Below are positions 1-10,087 of a DNA stretch of 64,000 bases, in pieces (position 1 is the first letter of the stretch; every line of letters begins with the position of its first letter). Under the pieces are notes generated by a model. The model saw nothing but the letters and a program-made list of their open reading frames with translations, searched no databases and had not been told where the DNA came from. Origin of the DNA: Liolophura sinensis (lineage: Eukaryota > Mollusca > Polyplacophora > Chitonida > Chitonidae); contig NC_088295.1 of assembly GCF_032854445.1 (NCBI RefSeq), forward strand, positions 92,869,805 through 92,933,804. Direction: 5' to 3'. Position numbers and translations under genes: made by a program.

Positions 1-50
1 TCATTACGCTGCGCTAGCGCACTAACCGACTGAGCCACGGAGGCCCCTCC
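1..50 (-). repeat. tRNA-derived SINE, head end only (family A)
   Basis: The first 50 bases read, on the minus strand, as the tRNA-like head of the SINE seen several more times in this window: GAGGCCTCCGTGGCTCAG-like start with an A-box-like TGGCTCAGT stretch. The rest of the element lies left of the window. Family assignment rests on similarity to the copies near 8.6, 39.9 and 40.8 kb. Confidence 0.75.
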
Positions 51-520
51 ATTGTGTATGACAATGTAAGCCTATTGTCTATGTCCATCATGTAAGCCCA
101 TTGTCTGTGTCCATCATCTAAGCCCATTGTCTATGACAATGTAAGCCTATTGTCTATGTCCATCATGTAAGACCATTGTCTATGTCCATCATGTATGACC
201 ATCTATAATTTCATCCGCGGATTTCCATCATGTAAGCCTATTGTCTTATGTCCTTCATGTAAGCCTATTGTCTATGTCCTTCGTGTAAACCCATTGTCTA
301 TGTCCATCATGTAAACCCATTGTCTGTGTCCATCATGTAAGCCCATTGTCTATGTCCATCATGTATGATGTTCACCCTGAACGTCCATCATATATGTCCT
401 CCTACGTCCTTCATGTAATCATTCATGCTCATTATGTATGTTCAGGTCTATGTCCATCATTGTGTTTGACATGCATGTCCCAGAGTAAGTCTATCATGTA
501 TGTCCATGTAGGTCCATGTG
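51..520. repeat. Minisatellite, about 24-bp unit
   Basis: Degenerate tandem copies of a phrase like TAAGCCCATTGTCTATGTCC, with units of roughly 24 bp and increasing decay to the right. No coding potential is evident; the 100-codon open frame here is a by-product of the repeats. Confidence 0.85.
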
Positions 521-611
521 ACACGTTTCCTTATATGTTTCTGATGACTGACCAGAACCTAGGCAAACTTAGACGCAATATCGGGCCATACATACCATGT
601 CATGCATGTAT

Positions 612-2665
612 ATCTAACTTCAGACGCTGTGGCGTGTGTGGCTTATGAATCGAGTACCAATGTACATCTAGCTTCAGACGTTATGAATTGAGTACCCATG
701 TACATCTAGCTTCAGATGCTGTGGCCAGTGGGTTATGAATCGAGTACCCATGTACATCTAGCTCAGACGCTGTCATACGTGGGTTATGAATCGAGTAACA
801 ATGTACATCTAGCTTCAGACGCTGTGATGTGTGGGTTATGAATCGAGTACCAATGTACATCTAGCTTCGGACGCTGTGATGTGTGGGTTATGAATCGAGT
901 ACCAATGTACATCTAGCTTCAGACGCTGTGCGGTGGGGGCTATGAATCGAGTACCAGTGTACATCTAGCCTCAGACGCTGTGATGTGTGGGTTATGAATT
1001 GAGTACCAATGTACATCTAGCTCAGCCGCTGTGATGTGTGGGTTATGAATCGAGTACCAATGAACATCTAGCTTCAGACGCTGTGATGTGTGGGTTATGA
1101 ATCGAGTACCCATGTACATCTAGCTTCAGACGCTGTGCGGTGTGGGCTATGAATCGAGTACCAGTGTACATCTAGCCTCAGACGCTGTGATGTGTGGGTT
1201 ATGAATCGAGTACCCATGTACATCTAGCTTCAGACGCTGTGCGGTGTGGGTTATGAATCGAGTACCAATGTACATCTAGCTTCAGACGCCGTGATGTGTG
1301 GGTTATGAATCGAGTACCAATGTACATCTAGCTCAGACGCCGTGATGTGTGGGTTATGAATTGAGTACCAATGTACATCTAGCTTCGGGCGCTGTGATGT
1401 GTGGGTTATGAATGCGTACCAATGTACATCTAGCTTCAGACGCTGTGGACAGTGGGGTATGAATCGAGTACCCATGTACATCTAGCTCAGCCGCTGTGAT
1501 GTGTGGGTTATGAATCGAGTACCAATGTACATCTAGCTCAGACGCTGTGATGTGTGGGTTATGAATCGAGTACCAGTGTACATCTAGCCTCAGACGCTGT
1601 GGTGTGTGGGTTATGAATCGAGTACCAATGTACATCTAGCTTCAGACGCTGTGATGTGTGGGTTATGAATCGAGTACCAATGTACATTTAGCTTCAGACG
1701 CTGTGATGTGTGGGTTATGAATCGAGTACCAATGTACATCTAGCTTCAGATGCTGTGGACAGTGGGCTTTGAATCGAGTACCCATGTACATCTAGCTTTA
1801 GACGCTCTGGACAGTGGGCTTTGAATCGAGTACCAATGTACATCTAGCTTCAGACGCTGTGGGGTGTGGGTTATGAATCAAGTACCCATGTACATCTAGC
1901 TTCTGACGCTGTGCGGTGTGGGTTATGAATCGAGTACCAATTTACATCTAGCTTCAGACGCTGTGGACAGTGGGTTATGAATCGAGTACCAATGTACATC
2001 TAGCTTCAGACGCTGTGGGGTGTGGGTTATGAATCGAGTACCAATGTACATCTAGCTTCAGACGCTGTGATGTGTGGGTTATGAATCGAGCACCAATGTA
2101 CATCTAGCTTCAGACGCTGTGATGTGTGGGTTATGAATCGAGTACCAATGTACATCTAGCTCAGACGCTGTGATGTGTGGGTTATGAATCGAGTACCAGT
2201 GTACATCTAGCCTCAGACGCTGTGATGTGTGGGTTATGAATCGAGTACCCATGTACATCTAGCTTCAGACGCTGTGATGTGTGGGTTATGAATCGAGTAC
2301 CAATGTACATCTAGCTTCAGACGCCGTGATGTGTGGGTTATGAATCGAGTACCAATGTACATCTAGCTCAGACGCTGTGATGTGTGGGTTATGAATCGAG
2401 TACCAGTGTACATCTAGCCTCAGACGCTGTGATGTGTGGGTTATGAATCGAGTACCCATGTACATCTAGCTTCAGACGCTGTGATGTGTGGGTTATGGAT
2501 CGAGTACCAATGAACATCTAGCTTCAGACGCTGTGGGGTGTGGGTTTTGAATCGAGTACCAATGTACATCTAGCTTCAGACGCTCTGGACAGTGGGTTAT
2601 GAATCGAGTACCAATGTACATCTAGCTTCAGACGCTATGCGGTGTGGGTTTTGAATCGAGTACCA
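612..2665. repeat. Minisatellite, 52-bp unit, about 39 copies
   Basis: Long regular array; each unit contains GGGTTATGAATCGAGTACC followed by ATGTACATCTAGCTTCAGAC. Point variants such as GATGTGTGG, GCGGTGTGG and GACAGTGGG alternate between units, which suggests higher-order duplication blocks. The short minus-strand open frames in it are repeat artefacts. Confidence 0.93.
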
Positions 2666-2679
2666 CACAGCCTGTAAAA

Positions 2680-3420
2680 GAAAACACTTATCTGCCGTAA
2701 AGTACCTCTTGCTGTCCAGTCACACTGGCTTGCGCCTACCTGTTCCTCGTGTTAGTCTTCAGGCTGCATAGGTAAGGAATAATTTGATATTTATAGTTAT
2801 TATAATGTGTATTATACGTATTTTACATGTTAGCATTAGTCCAGAACGTCAAGCTTCATCAATTCTTCGAGTAACGAAGCGGGAATACAAATGGTTTCAG
2901 CCTGCAGTAAGCCACTGAGTTTGTTGTGTCACTGTACTCTCTCTTACATAGCAAATAGTATAATCACGGAATGCATATTTGGTCCTAAAAGAAAACATGT
3001 TTCTCTCGTTTGGTGTTTATTTATAACAAAGCCGTATTTTATAACCCATTGTCGGTCACAGCAAGCTCTACACATTTACCTGTACATGCATATATTTTTA
3101 AAATCATATTTCACAATATCTTAACGTTTATTGCCTTACATTCATATTAAAGATGATCTTACATGAAAATTAATACTCGAATTGTTTGTTGTTTTGTACC
3201 AGTATGCTCTACATTTATAAAGTTTGCGATCGCACTTTCCGTTTGAATATCAGCACCTCAGGCCTTGCTCACATTTTTGTGTACCAATATCGTATTATAA
3301 TGATAAAGATATATCGCTACACTGGCTAAAGTTACTAAATCTCTGGATAAACTTATGTCTGGTCTGTAATCGGACCTTTCCCGATGAAATTATCAGCCAC
3401 ATTTAAACACAAACGGTCCT
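2680..3420. other. AT-rich stretch without a recognised feature
   Basis: Non-repetitive AT-rich sequence with only short, unconserved open frames. I see no domain, splice-consistent exon or repeat that I can name. Confidence 0.5.
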
Positions 3421-3423
3421 ATC

Positions 3424-3560
3424 AGTTCCTCTCTGACCGCAGGTGGGAAGGTCTTGCAGTAATCTGCGGATGGTCGTGGGTTCCCCTCGGGATCTGTCCT
3501 CCCCCCCCCCCCCCCCCCCCAATCAAGCTGGCCGCCCGTATAAGTTAAAATAAATATAAA
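3424..3560 (+). repeat. SINE body fragment (family A) interrupted by poly-C
   Basis: The stretch with TGGGAAGGTCTTGCAG, TCTGCGGATGGTCGTGGG and then CTGGCCGCC matches the body of the family A SINE in plus orientation. Head and tail are missing or decayed. A run of about 20 C residues near 3500-3520 lies where other copies have a short C-rich segment. Confidence 0.7.
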
Positions 3561-4499
3561 TTATAAAAATACCTGATCAATATAAAATAAATAAATCACC
3601 ATCTTCCCTTCAGTCAATAAAGACACCTTATTCTGGCGATCGAGCAAGCCAGTTGATGAATAAAACGATAGGGCACAAAGCTTCAAAGACAGTACAACAA
3701 TAAAACATGTCACAGTACCGTATCCCTCAGCCTATTAGCCATAATACCATCCAGTCACAAGACCGTATCCCATGGCTTATCTGCCATAACGCCATTGATT
3801 CATAAGGCAGTATCTCCAAGTCTATCTGCTATAATGCCACTCAGCCACAGGACAGATCACAGTGTTTCACCTACACCCCATTAGTTTTAATACCACCTGG
3901 TCAGATGTTCCACAGCTATCTGTGTTTATCCCACTACAAATGGTCAGATGACGTGTACGGTATCCTATCGCCCTCTATACTACCTGGTCAGATGACATCT
4001 TCCACAGCTTATCCCTCTTCATACCACCTGATCAGATAGGTATTACCGGAAATACCATGTTTTGTACCACATGGTCAGAAGGCAGTGTGCCATAACCTAT
4101 AAGCCATTTCGCAGGACTGTTCTACAGTACATGGGTCTTTATCCCATTGTAGGACAGTGTTATACAACCTATTAATCATGATACAACCTGGTTTGAAGAC
4201 AATGTCCATCAACCATTAGACCACCCTGCTGTGAGCCCCAGGATCGTCCAGCTGTGGACAATATTCCTGTGTCTGTTAGCAATCGTGGGTCGAGAAGTCA
4301 CATGGTTAAGTAACAGATCCTACGGCCTGCCGGTTATCACAATAACCTGGTAGTTGGAATCTTTCCATTCTTTCAGTGGTCACAATAATAGCACCCTTTC
4401 TTGGGGCAGTGTCCCCCAGCCTATCAGTGATCATAACAAGACCTTCCTTAGAGGGTCGCGTTCCCTAGCCTTTCAGTTATCATTAAAACAACACTCTTC
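3561..4499. other. Intergenic or serpin 3' flank, weakly repetitive
   Basis: No exon recognised. Short phrases such as TACCACCTGGTCAGAT and variants recur irregularly between about 3720 and 4480, as in a very old tandem repeat. The right end is the 3' flank of the minus-strand serpin; I see no confident polyadenylation signal. Confidence 0.45.
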
Positions 4500-5681
4500 C
4501 TAGAGGGCCTCGTCCCCCAGCCTTTCTATCTCTTCCTCGGCAGCAATCGGAGTGACAACGTGACCAGAAAACACAATAACTTTTGATACGCCATCTTGAA
4601 CGAAAAACAGGAAGGGGCGATTGACGATCATGGTCACCTTGGTTAACTCTTTGGGAACACAAGAGAATTTGGATTTGGGCTTGGCGGCCGGGCGACCAGC
4701 TTCCCCAACCTCGATGCAAGCCTTATGCACAAAGTCTGTAAGTGCAAGATCATCGGGTGGACACTCCAACATGGCGGACAGGTCGGTTTTCCCAGCCTCG
4801 AAAAGATCTTTAATTCCAAGGATGGGAAGAGCACTCGATAGCTCTAAACTGTTCTCAAGACGAAACTTTGGCAAATGAATACTCACAAGATGCTTTTTCA
4901 TACGTTTTCTCAACTTGTTAAAATTATAAAAGCGTAAGCGATATTCGAGCTGGGCGATACTGTCTGTTTTATAGGGTAGCATGACTGTCATCCAGCCCTG
5001 CGTCCACGATAAAGGTAAAAAGACGACCACACATCGAAGATCCGGGAAGTCCCCGTACAACAGGCTCTCTTCCTTCTGCATCATGTCCACCTCCAGAATG
5101 CTGTTAAGGGAACACTGGAACTGGGTCTTGTAAATAGATCCGTGTGGAAACGCGCCCCGCCACAGGCCTCTGAAGTAAGCCACATTAATAGAGAGCATAA
5201 GGAGGCGCGCACTGATGCCCCCGTCTGGGATCAGATCCTGCAGTTGGCCGTCAGTCTTCTTATGGATCCACTCGTTGATCCGGCGCCGTGATCCCTGTGG
5301 GCGAGTGGCGAAGCTCATGCTGACGGGTGTCGTGTTGTAGTACGCCTCAGCCCACTGGTCGTAATCCATCCGTATGTCTATGTCGGCGTGGATGAAGAGT
5401 TGGTTGGCCAGTAACAGTTCGTCCCGCCTGGCGCCGCTCTCGCTCACGAGGAACCACAGCCAGGCACATATCTCGTGAAGTTTGGAGGTGGATTTCTGCT
5501 GTAGTCCCAGCACATCTGAGATCTGTTTGGCCGTCTGGCCACGGGCCCCGAGATAGATGACGACAAGAGAGGAGAAGACACTGTACGGAGAGATACAAAT
5601 GTTCTCATCACTCACGTCCTGACATAACAGTCGGTGAAGGCGAATGGCGAAGTTGTTCGCACCACGGGCCACTTTCTCCAT
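4500..5681 (-). CDS. Serpin family protein (intracellular type, possibly non-inhibitory)
   Basis: Uninterrupted frame with the serpin fold signatures in order: NICISPYSVFSSL near the N terminus, an INEWIHKKTDGQLQDLI helix segment, SINVAYFRGLW (strand 3A/shutter region), HKACIEVGEAG before the reactive loop, and the C-terminal NRPFLFFVQD...VIVFSGHVVTP. The start chosen, MEKVARGANNFAIRLH, gives 393 aa, the usual serpin length, and resembles starts of serpins without signal peptide. The frame extends 52 codons further upstream (to 5837) with no family similarity; that part may be 5' UTR or intron. In the loop hinge, P14 is Arg and Pro lies at P13 and P9 where inhibitory serpins have Thr/Ser and small residues, so loop insertion and protease inhibition are doubtful. 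The coding part appears intronless here; an upstream 5' exon is possible. Confidence 0.92.
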   Translation of the reverse strand: MEKVARGANNFAIRLHRLLCQDVSDENICISPYSVFSSLVVIYLGARGQTAKQISDVLGLQQKSTSKLHEICAWLWFLVSESGARRDELLLANQLFIHADIDIRMDYDQWAEAYYNTTPVSMSFATRPQGSRRRINEWIHKKTDGQLQDLIPDGGISARLLMLSINVAYFRGLWRGAFPHGSIYKTQFQCSLNSILEVDMMQKEESLLYGDFPDLRCVVVFLPLSWTQGWMTVMLPYKTDSIAQLEYRLRFYNFNKLRKRMKKHLVSIHLPKFRLENSLELSSALPILGIKDLFEAGKTDLSAMLECPPDDLALTDFVHKACIEVGEAGRPAAKPKSKFSCVPKELTKVTMIVNRPFLFFVQDGVSKVIVFSGHVVTPIAAEEEIERLGDEAL

Positions 5682-5837
5682 TGAGATTACTCGAAGACTT
5701 GTGGGAATTAAATCTTGAGAACTTTTCAAATCTAAAATTTGAGGACTGGAAGGCGATAAAACTCTTGGACTTGCAACCACTGACACAGGTATATTCTTGG
5801 GCAAGGGCCTCATATAACCTACTGGCAAATATACCAC

Positions 5838-6767
5838 TTACTTCTTGCGATACAAAACCTCATACAAAGTTGTAATAATAAAAGAAACACATGTATGGAA
5901 TGTGATTCGAAAACTGTTCTAACACAGACCTATTTAACATAATAGAGGCCTTGTTAAAACGAGGCCATGGGCCAGGTGAATTCCTGCTGGTAATTTTCTC
6001 CGGCCTAGACAACACCACAAGCCGTGAGACGGTCACAGCCGAGCACGGCCAGTCTTGTCCAGACCGGTCTATCGTAACGCCAGTCAGTCCAACAGCTCAC
6101 AATGAACGATGGTCGTACCACAGATATGAAAGCCAGAGCCCTGTTCTTTCAGATACACCTGTGACGGGGGTTAGCAGTGCGCTGGTATGTTGCGTTTAGA
6201 AAGGAGTAAAACAAGTGGTTGATCCCATGTGTATTCTGACCTATTTTCTTTCGCACTGTTACGTAGAAATGTTAAAAAAAACTGAATTAGGGATTGTCGG
6301 AGAGAAGTGTCGGTAGGTTTACTAATGTACAAGACAAACCAACCTGCCCTTTTCTACTCTCTTGCCAGCATTATCTCATTTGTCATCGCTTTGAGACTCC
6401 ATAAACCATGTCGGTAAGCCAGTTAACCAGACACACTGATAAACTTTGTTTCTGCAGGTCCACACACAGTATAACACCAAGCCACGGACCCCCATCCCCG
6501 TCACTCGCAGCCTCATCACCACCTATCTCCTTGTGTCCTCTAGCCCAGAATTTCAAACTTTCATCAGTAAAACTCATACCTGCCCAAAGTTTAGACAATT
6601 TCCAGCATTTTAATACCAAGCATGCGCCTGTACACCAAAAACGGCATGCTGGTGGCAAAAAAGACACCCTAAAATACACAGAATTACATTCGTCCCTCCC
6701 GAAAAACGGAAATTGTAATAGGGGTCTGTGTCCACCACTCACCGTGGATCTCTGGCGCTTGTCGTTC
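5838..6767. other. Upstream of serpin; no recognised gene
   Basis: Contains overlapping open frames on both strands at about 6383-6803, neither with a domain I recognise or flanking splice logic. It would contain the serpin promoter and any 5' exon. Nothing else can be supported. Confidence 0.4.
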
Positions 6768-8410
6768 TCGCCTACTACTGCCCACATGTATATCAACATC
6801 TAGATCAATGGAGTTGTGTTTCACAGGTGTGTCCTTCAGAACTACGGGTTAGGAATGCCTGTCCTTCATGACTACTGCTGCCCACATGTATCTCAACATT
6901 TAGATCAATGGAGCTGTGTTTCACACGTGTGTTCTCGAGAACTACGGGTTAGGAATGCATGTCCTTCATGCCTACTACTGCCCACATGTATCTCAACATT
7001 TAGATCAATGGAGCTGTGTTTCACACGTGTGTTCTCGAGAACTATGGGTTAGGAATGCATGTCCTTCATGACTACTACTGCCCACATGTATCTCAACATT
7101 TAGATCAATGGAGCTGTGTTTCACACGTGTGTTCTCGAGAACTATGGGTTAGGAATGCATGTCCTTCATGACTACTGCTGCCCACATGTATCTCAACATT
7201 TAGATCACTGGCGCTGTGTTTCACACGTGTGTCCTCCAGAACTACGGGTTAGGAATGCATGTCCTTCATGCCTACTGCTGCCCATATGTATCTCAACATT
7301 TAGATCAATGGAGCTGTGTTTCACACGTGTGTTCTCGAGAACTACGGGTTAGGAATGCCTGTCCTTCATGCCTACTGCTGCCCACATGTATCTCAACATT
7401 TAGATCACTGGCGCTGTTTTTCACACGTGTGTTCTCGAGAACTACGGGTTAGGAATGCATGTCCTTCATGACTACTACTGCCCACATGTATCTCAACATT
7501 TAGATCACTGGAGCTGTGTTTCACACGTGTGTTCTCGAGAACTACGGGTTAGGAATGCATGTCCTTCATGCCTACTACTGCCCACATGTATCTCAACATT
7601 TAGATCACTGGAGCTGTGTTTCACACGTGTTCTCGAGAACTACGGGTTAGGAACGCATGTCCTTCATGACTACTGCTGCCCACATGTATATCAACATTTA
7701 GATCATTGGAGCTGTGTTTCACAGGTGTGTCCTCCAGAACTACGGGTTAGGAATGCCTGTCCTTCATGCCTGCTACTGCCCATATGTATCTCAACATTTA
7801 GATCACTGGGGCTGTGTTTCACACGTGTGTTCTCGAGAACTACGGGTTAGGAATGCCTGTCCTTCATGCCTACTACTGCCCATATGTATATCAACATTTA
7901 GATCACTGAGGCTGTGTTTCACACGTGTGTTCTCGAGAACTACGGGTTAGGAATGCATGTCCTTCATGCCTACTACTGCCCACATGTATCTCAACATTTA
8001 GATCACTGGCGCTGTGTTTCACACGCATGTTCTCGAGAACTAAGGGTTAGGAATACATATCCTTCATGCCTACTACTGCCCATATGTATCTCAACATTCA
8101 GATCACTGGCGCTGTGTTTCACACGTGTGTTCTCGAGAACTACGGGTTAGGAATGCATGTCCTTCATGCCTACTACTGCCCACATGTATCTCAACATTTA
8201 GATCACTGGAGCTGTGTTTCACACGTGTTCTCGAGAACTATGGGTTAGGAATGCATGCCCTTCATGCCTACTACTGCCCATATGTATCTCAACATTTACC
8301 TCACTGGCGCTGTGTTTCACACGTGTGTCCTCCAGAACTACGGGTTAGAAATGTATGTCCTTCTTGCCTACTACTGCCCACATGTATCTCAACATTTAGA
8401 ACACCAAAAC
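6768..8410. repeat. Minisatellite, 100-bp unit, about 16 copies
   Basis: Each unit runs TACTACTGCCCACATGTATC, a TTTAGATCACTGG phrase, CTGTGTTTCACACGTGTG, CTCGAGAACTACGGGTTAGG and CCTTCATG. Because 100 is not a multiple of 3, the frame rotates each unit, yet no stop falls in the consensus, so open frames of 78-131 codons appear in staggered positions. I regard these as non-genic. Confidence 0.93.
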
Positions 8411-8599
8411 GATTGGGAAGCATCTACCTGTACATGGCAACATATATTTCCCGTATGTCGTATTTCGGGAGTTTCAAATCAACAAGTTCTTATAGATATG
8501 GTTGGTTAAGATACTGAACCGGATCTATTTGGGAAAAAAATCCATATTCGCTGATCAAATTAAATTTTATGTATTTGCCCAGAATATTTAAAATTATTG

Positions 8600-8872
8600 C
8601 CTTTGATTTATTTATGTATTTAGTTAGTTGATTAATGTTTTACGCCGACTATTTCATGTATACGACGGCTGCCAGCATTATGTTGGGAGGAAACCGAGCA
8701 GAGCTCGAGGGGAATTCATGACCATCCGCAGCTTGCTGGAAGACCTTCCCTGGTATGGTCGGAGAGGAAGATAGTATGATCCGGACTTGCACTCACAGCG
8801 ACCGCACTGGTGAAAGGCTGCTGGGCCATTGCTCCGCGCTGGCGTGCTAACCCCCTCCACGGAGGCCACTTA
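8600..8872 (-). repeat. SINE, near full length (family A)
   Basis: Minus-strand copy: tail at the left (TTTATTTA... then TGTTTTACGCCGACT), body CAGCATTATGTTGGGAGGAAA and CATCCGCAGCTTGCTGG, tRNA-like head at the right ending CCTCCACGGAGGCCA. The same order occurs in the copies at 39.9 and, in plus orientation, 34.6 and 40.8 kb. Confidence 0.85.
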
Positions 8873-9345
8873 TTGCCTTTCAGTAAATAACACTCTTACC
8901 TGTACGTTTATAGTGTTAAGATGTCTTAAGAGTTTGAAATGTTATAATGCTACCTCCATTACAACTTTTAAGTTGTTACTACCGATTTTGAACGGTAACA
9001 AAAGCACACACGAGGCTGGTTTCTTGTAAGGAGTAATTATTTGGGTTATTCTAAAATAATAGCCAAAAATTGATTGGATTTCCGCTTACCAATTTTGGCT
9101 AAAAATTCGTAGACTGCACATATGGCCACACAAGCATTATCACAAAGGCTTCATAAAAAGGCATATGTTAATAATCTTTCTGGGTATATCACTAAGTGGC
9201 CTGTGGTTAAACTGGTCACCATCACTTTCGTGTAATTTCTTACTATCTCTCTATCATTCAGTGAAATATTCCAATATACTGCACAACTCAAAAAACATTC
9301 ATTTGTCCATCTGAAAATTGTAATTATTCAACTGACATTTAATTC
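8873..9345. other. Spacer without a recognised feature
   Basis: Between the SINE and the INTS10-derived array. It may hold the 3' end of INTS10 transcripts, but no clear polyadenylation signal could be assigned. Confidence 0.4.
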
Positions 9346-9349
9346 AATG

Positions 9350-10087
9350 ACATCCAGAACTGTAATGTCTTGGCAGACCTGACGGTTGTCGCAAGATGTT
9401 ATCATAAAGTTGGCAGTAAGGAACAGTCATGTCTTGACAGCTCTGATGATTGCCCCGGGCTGTTATCATCATGTCTGTAGCAGAACCTCTCTCTCCTCTG
9501 CCAGGAACCGTAATGTCGTGACAGCTCTGATGGCTGCCCCAGCCTGTTATCATAATGTCTCTAGCAGAACCTTTCTCTTCTCTAACAGGAACCGTTATGT
9601 CGTGACAGTTCTGGTGGCTGCCCTGGGCTGTTATAATGTCTGCAGCAGAACCTCTCTCTTCTCCACCAAAAACCGTAATGTCGTGACAGTTCTGGTGGCT
9701 GCCCTGGGCTGTTATCATAATGTCTGCAGCAGAACCTCTCTCTCCTCTACCAGGAACCGTAACTTCTTGACAGCACTGGTGGCTGCCCCAGGCTGTTATA
9801 ATGTCTGCAGCAGAACCTCTCTCTACTCTATCAGGAACCGTAATGTCGTGGCAGCTCTGATGGCTGCCCTGGGCTGTTATCATAATGTCTGCAGCAGAAC
9901 CTCTCTCTACTCTATCAGGAACCGTGATGTCGTGGCAGCTCTGATGGCTGCCCAAGGCTGTTATCATAATGTCTGCTGCAGAACCTCTCTCTACTCTATC
10001 AGGAACCGTAATGTCGTGGCAGCTCTGATGGTTGCCTCATGCTGTTATAATGTCTGCAGCAAAACCTCTCTCTCCTCTACCAGGAAC
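9350..10087 (-). repeat. Minisatellite derived from the last codons of INTS10
   Basis: About eight units of 81-85 bp. Read on the minus strand each unit has GTTCCTGGTAGAGGAGAGAG, then TTCTGCTGCAGACATTAT and a CAGAGCTGCCACGACAT spacer. The rightmost unit overlaps the end of the INTS10 coding sequence (10045-10087, encoding FLVEEREVLLQTL and the stop), so the array seems to have grown from the gene's 3' end. The other units lie after the stop codon. Long open frames on both strands here are by-products. Confidence 0.92.

Noticed and set aside
612-2665. Regular repeats that might suggest a CRISPR array
   Set aside because: Head-to-tail units without unique spacers in animal nuclear DNA; this is a minisatellite.
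6383-6803. Overlapping 131- and 138-codon frames on both strands near the serpin
   Set aside because: No recognised domain, composition unlike the neighbouring exons, and no splice support.
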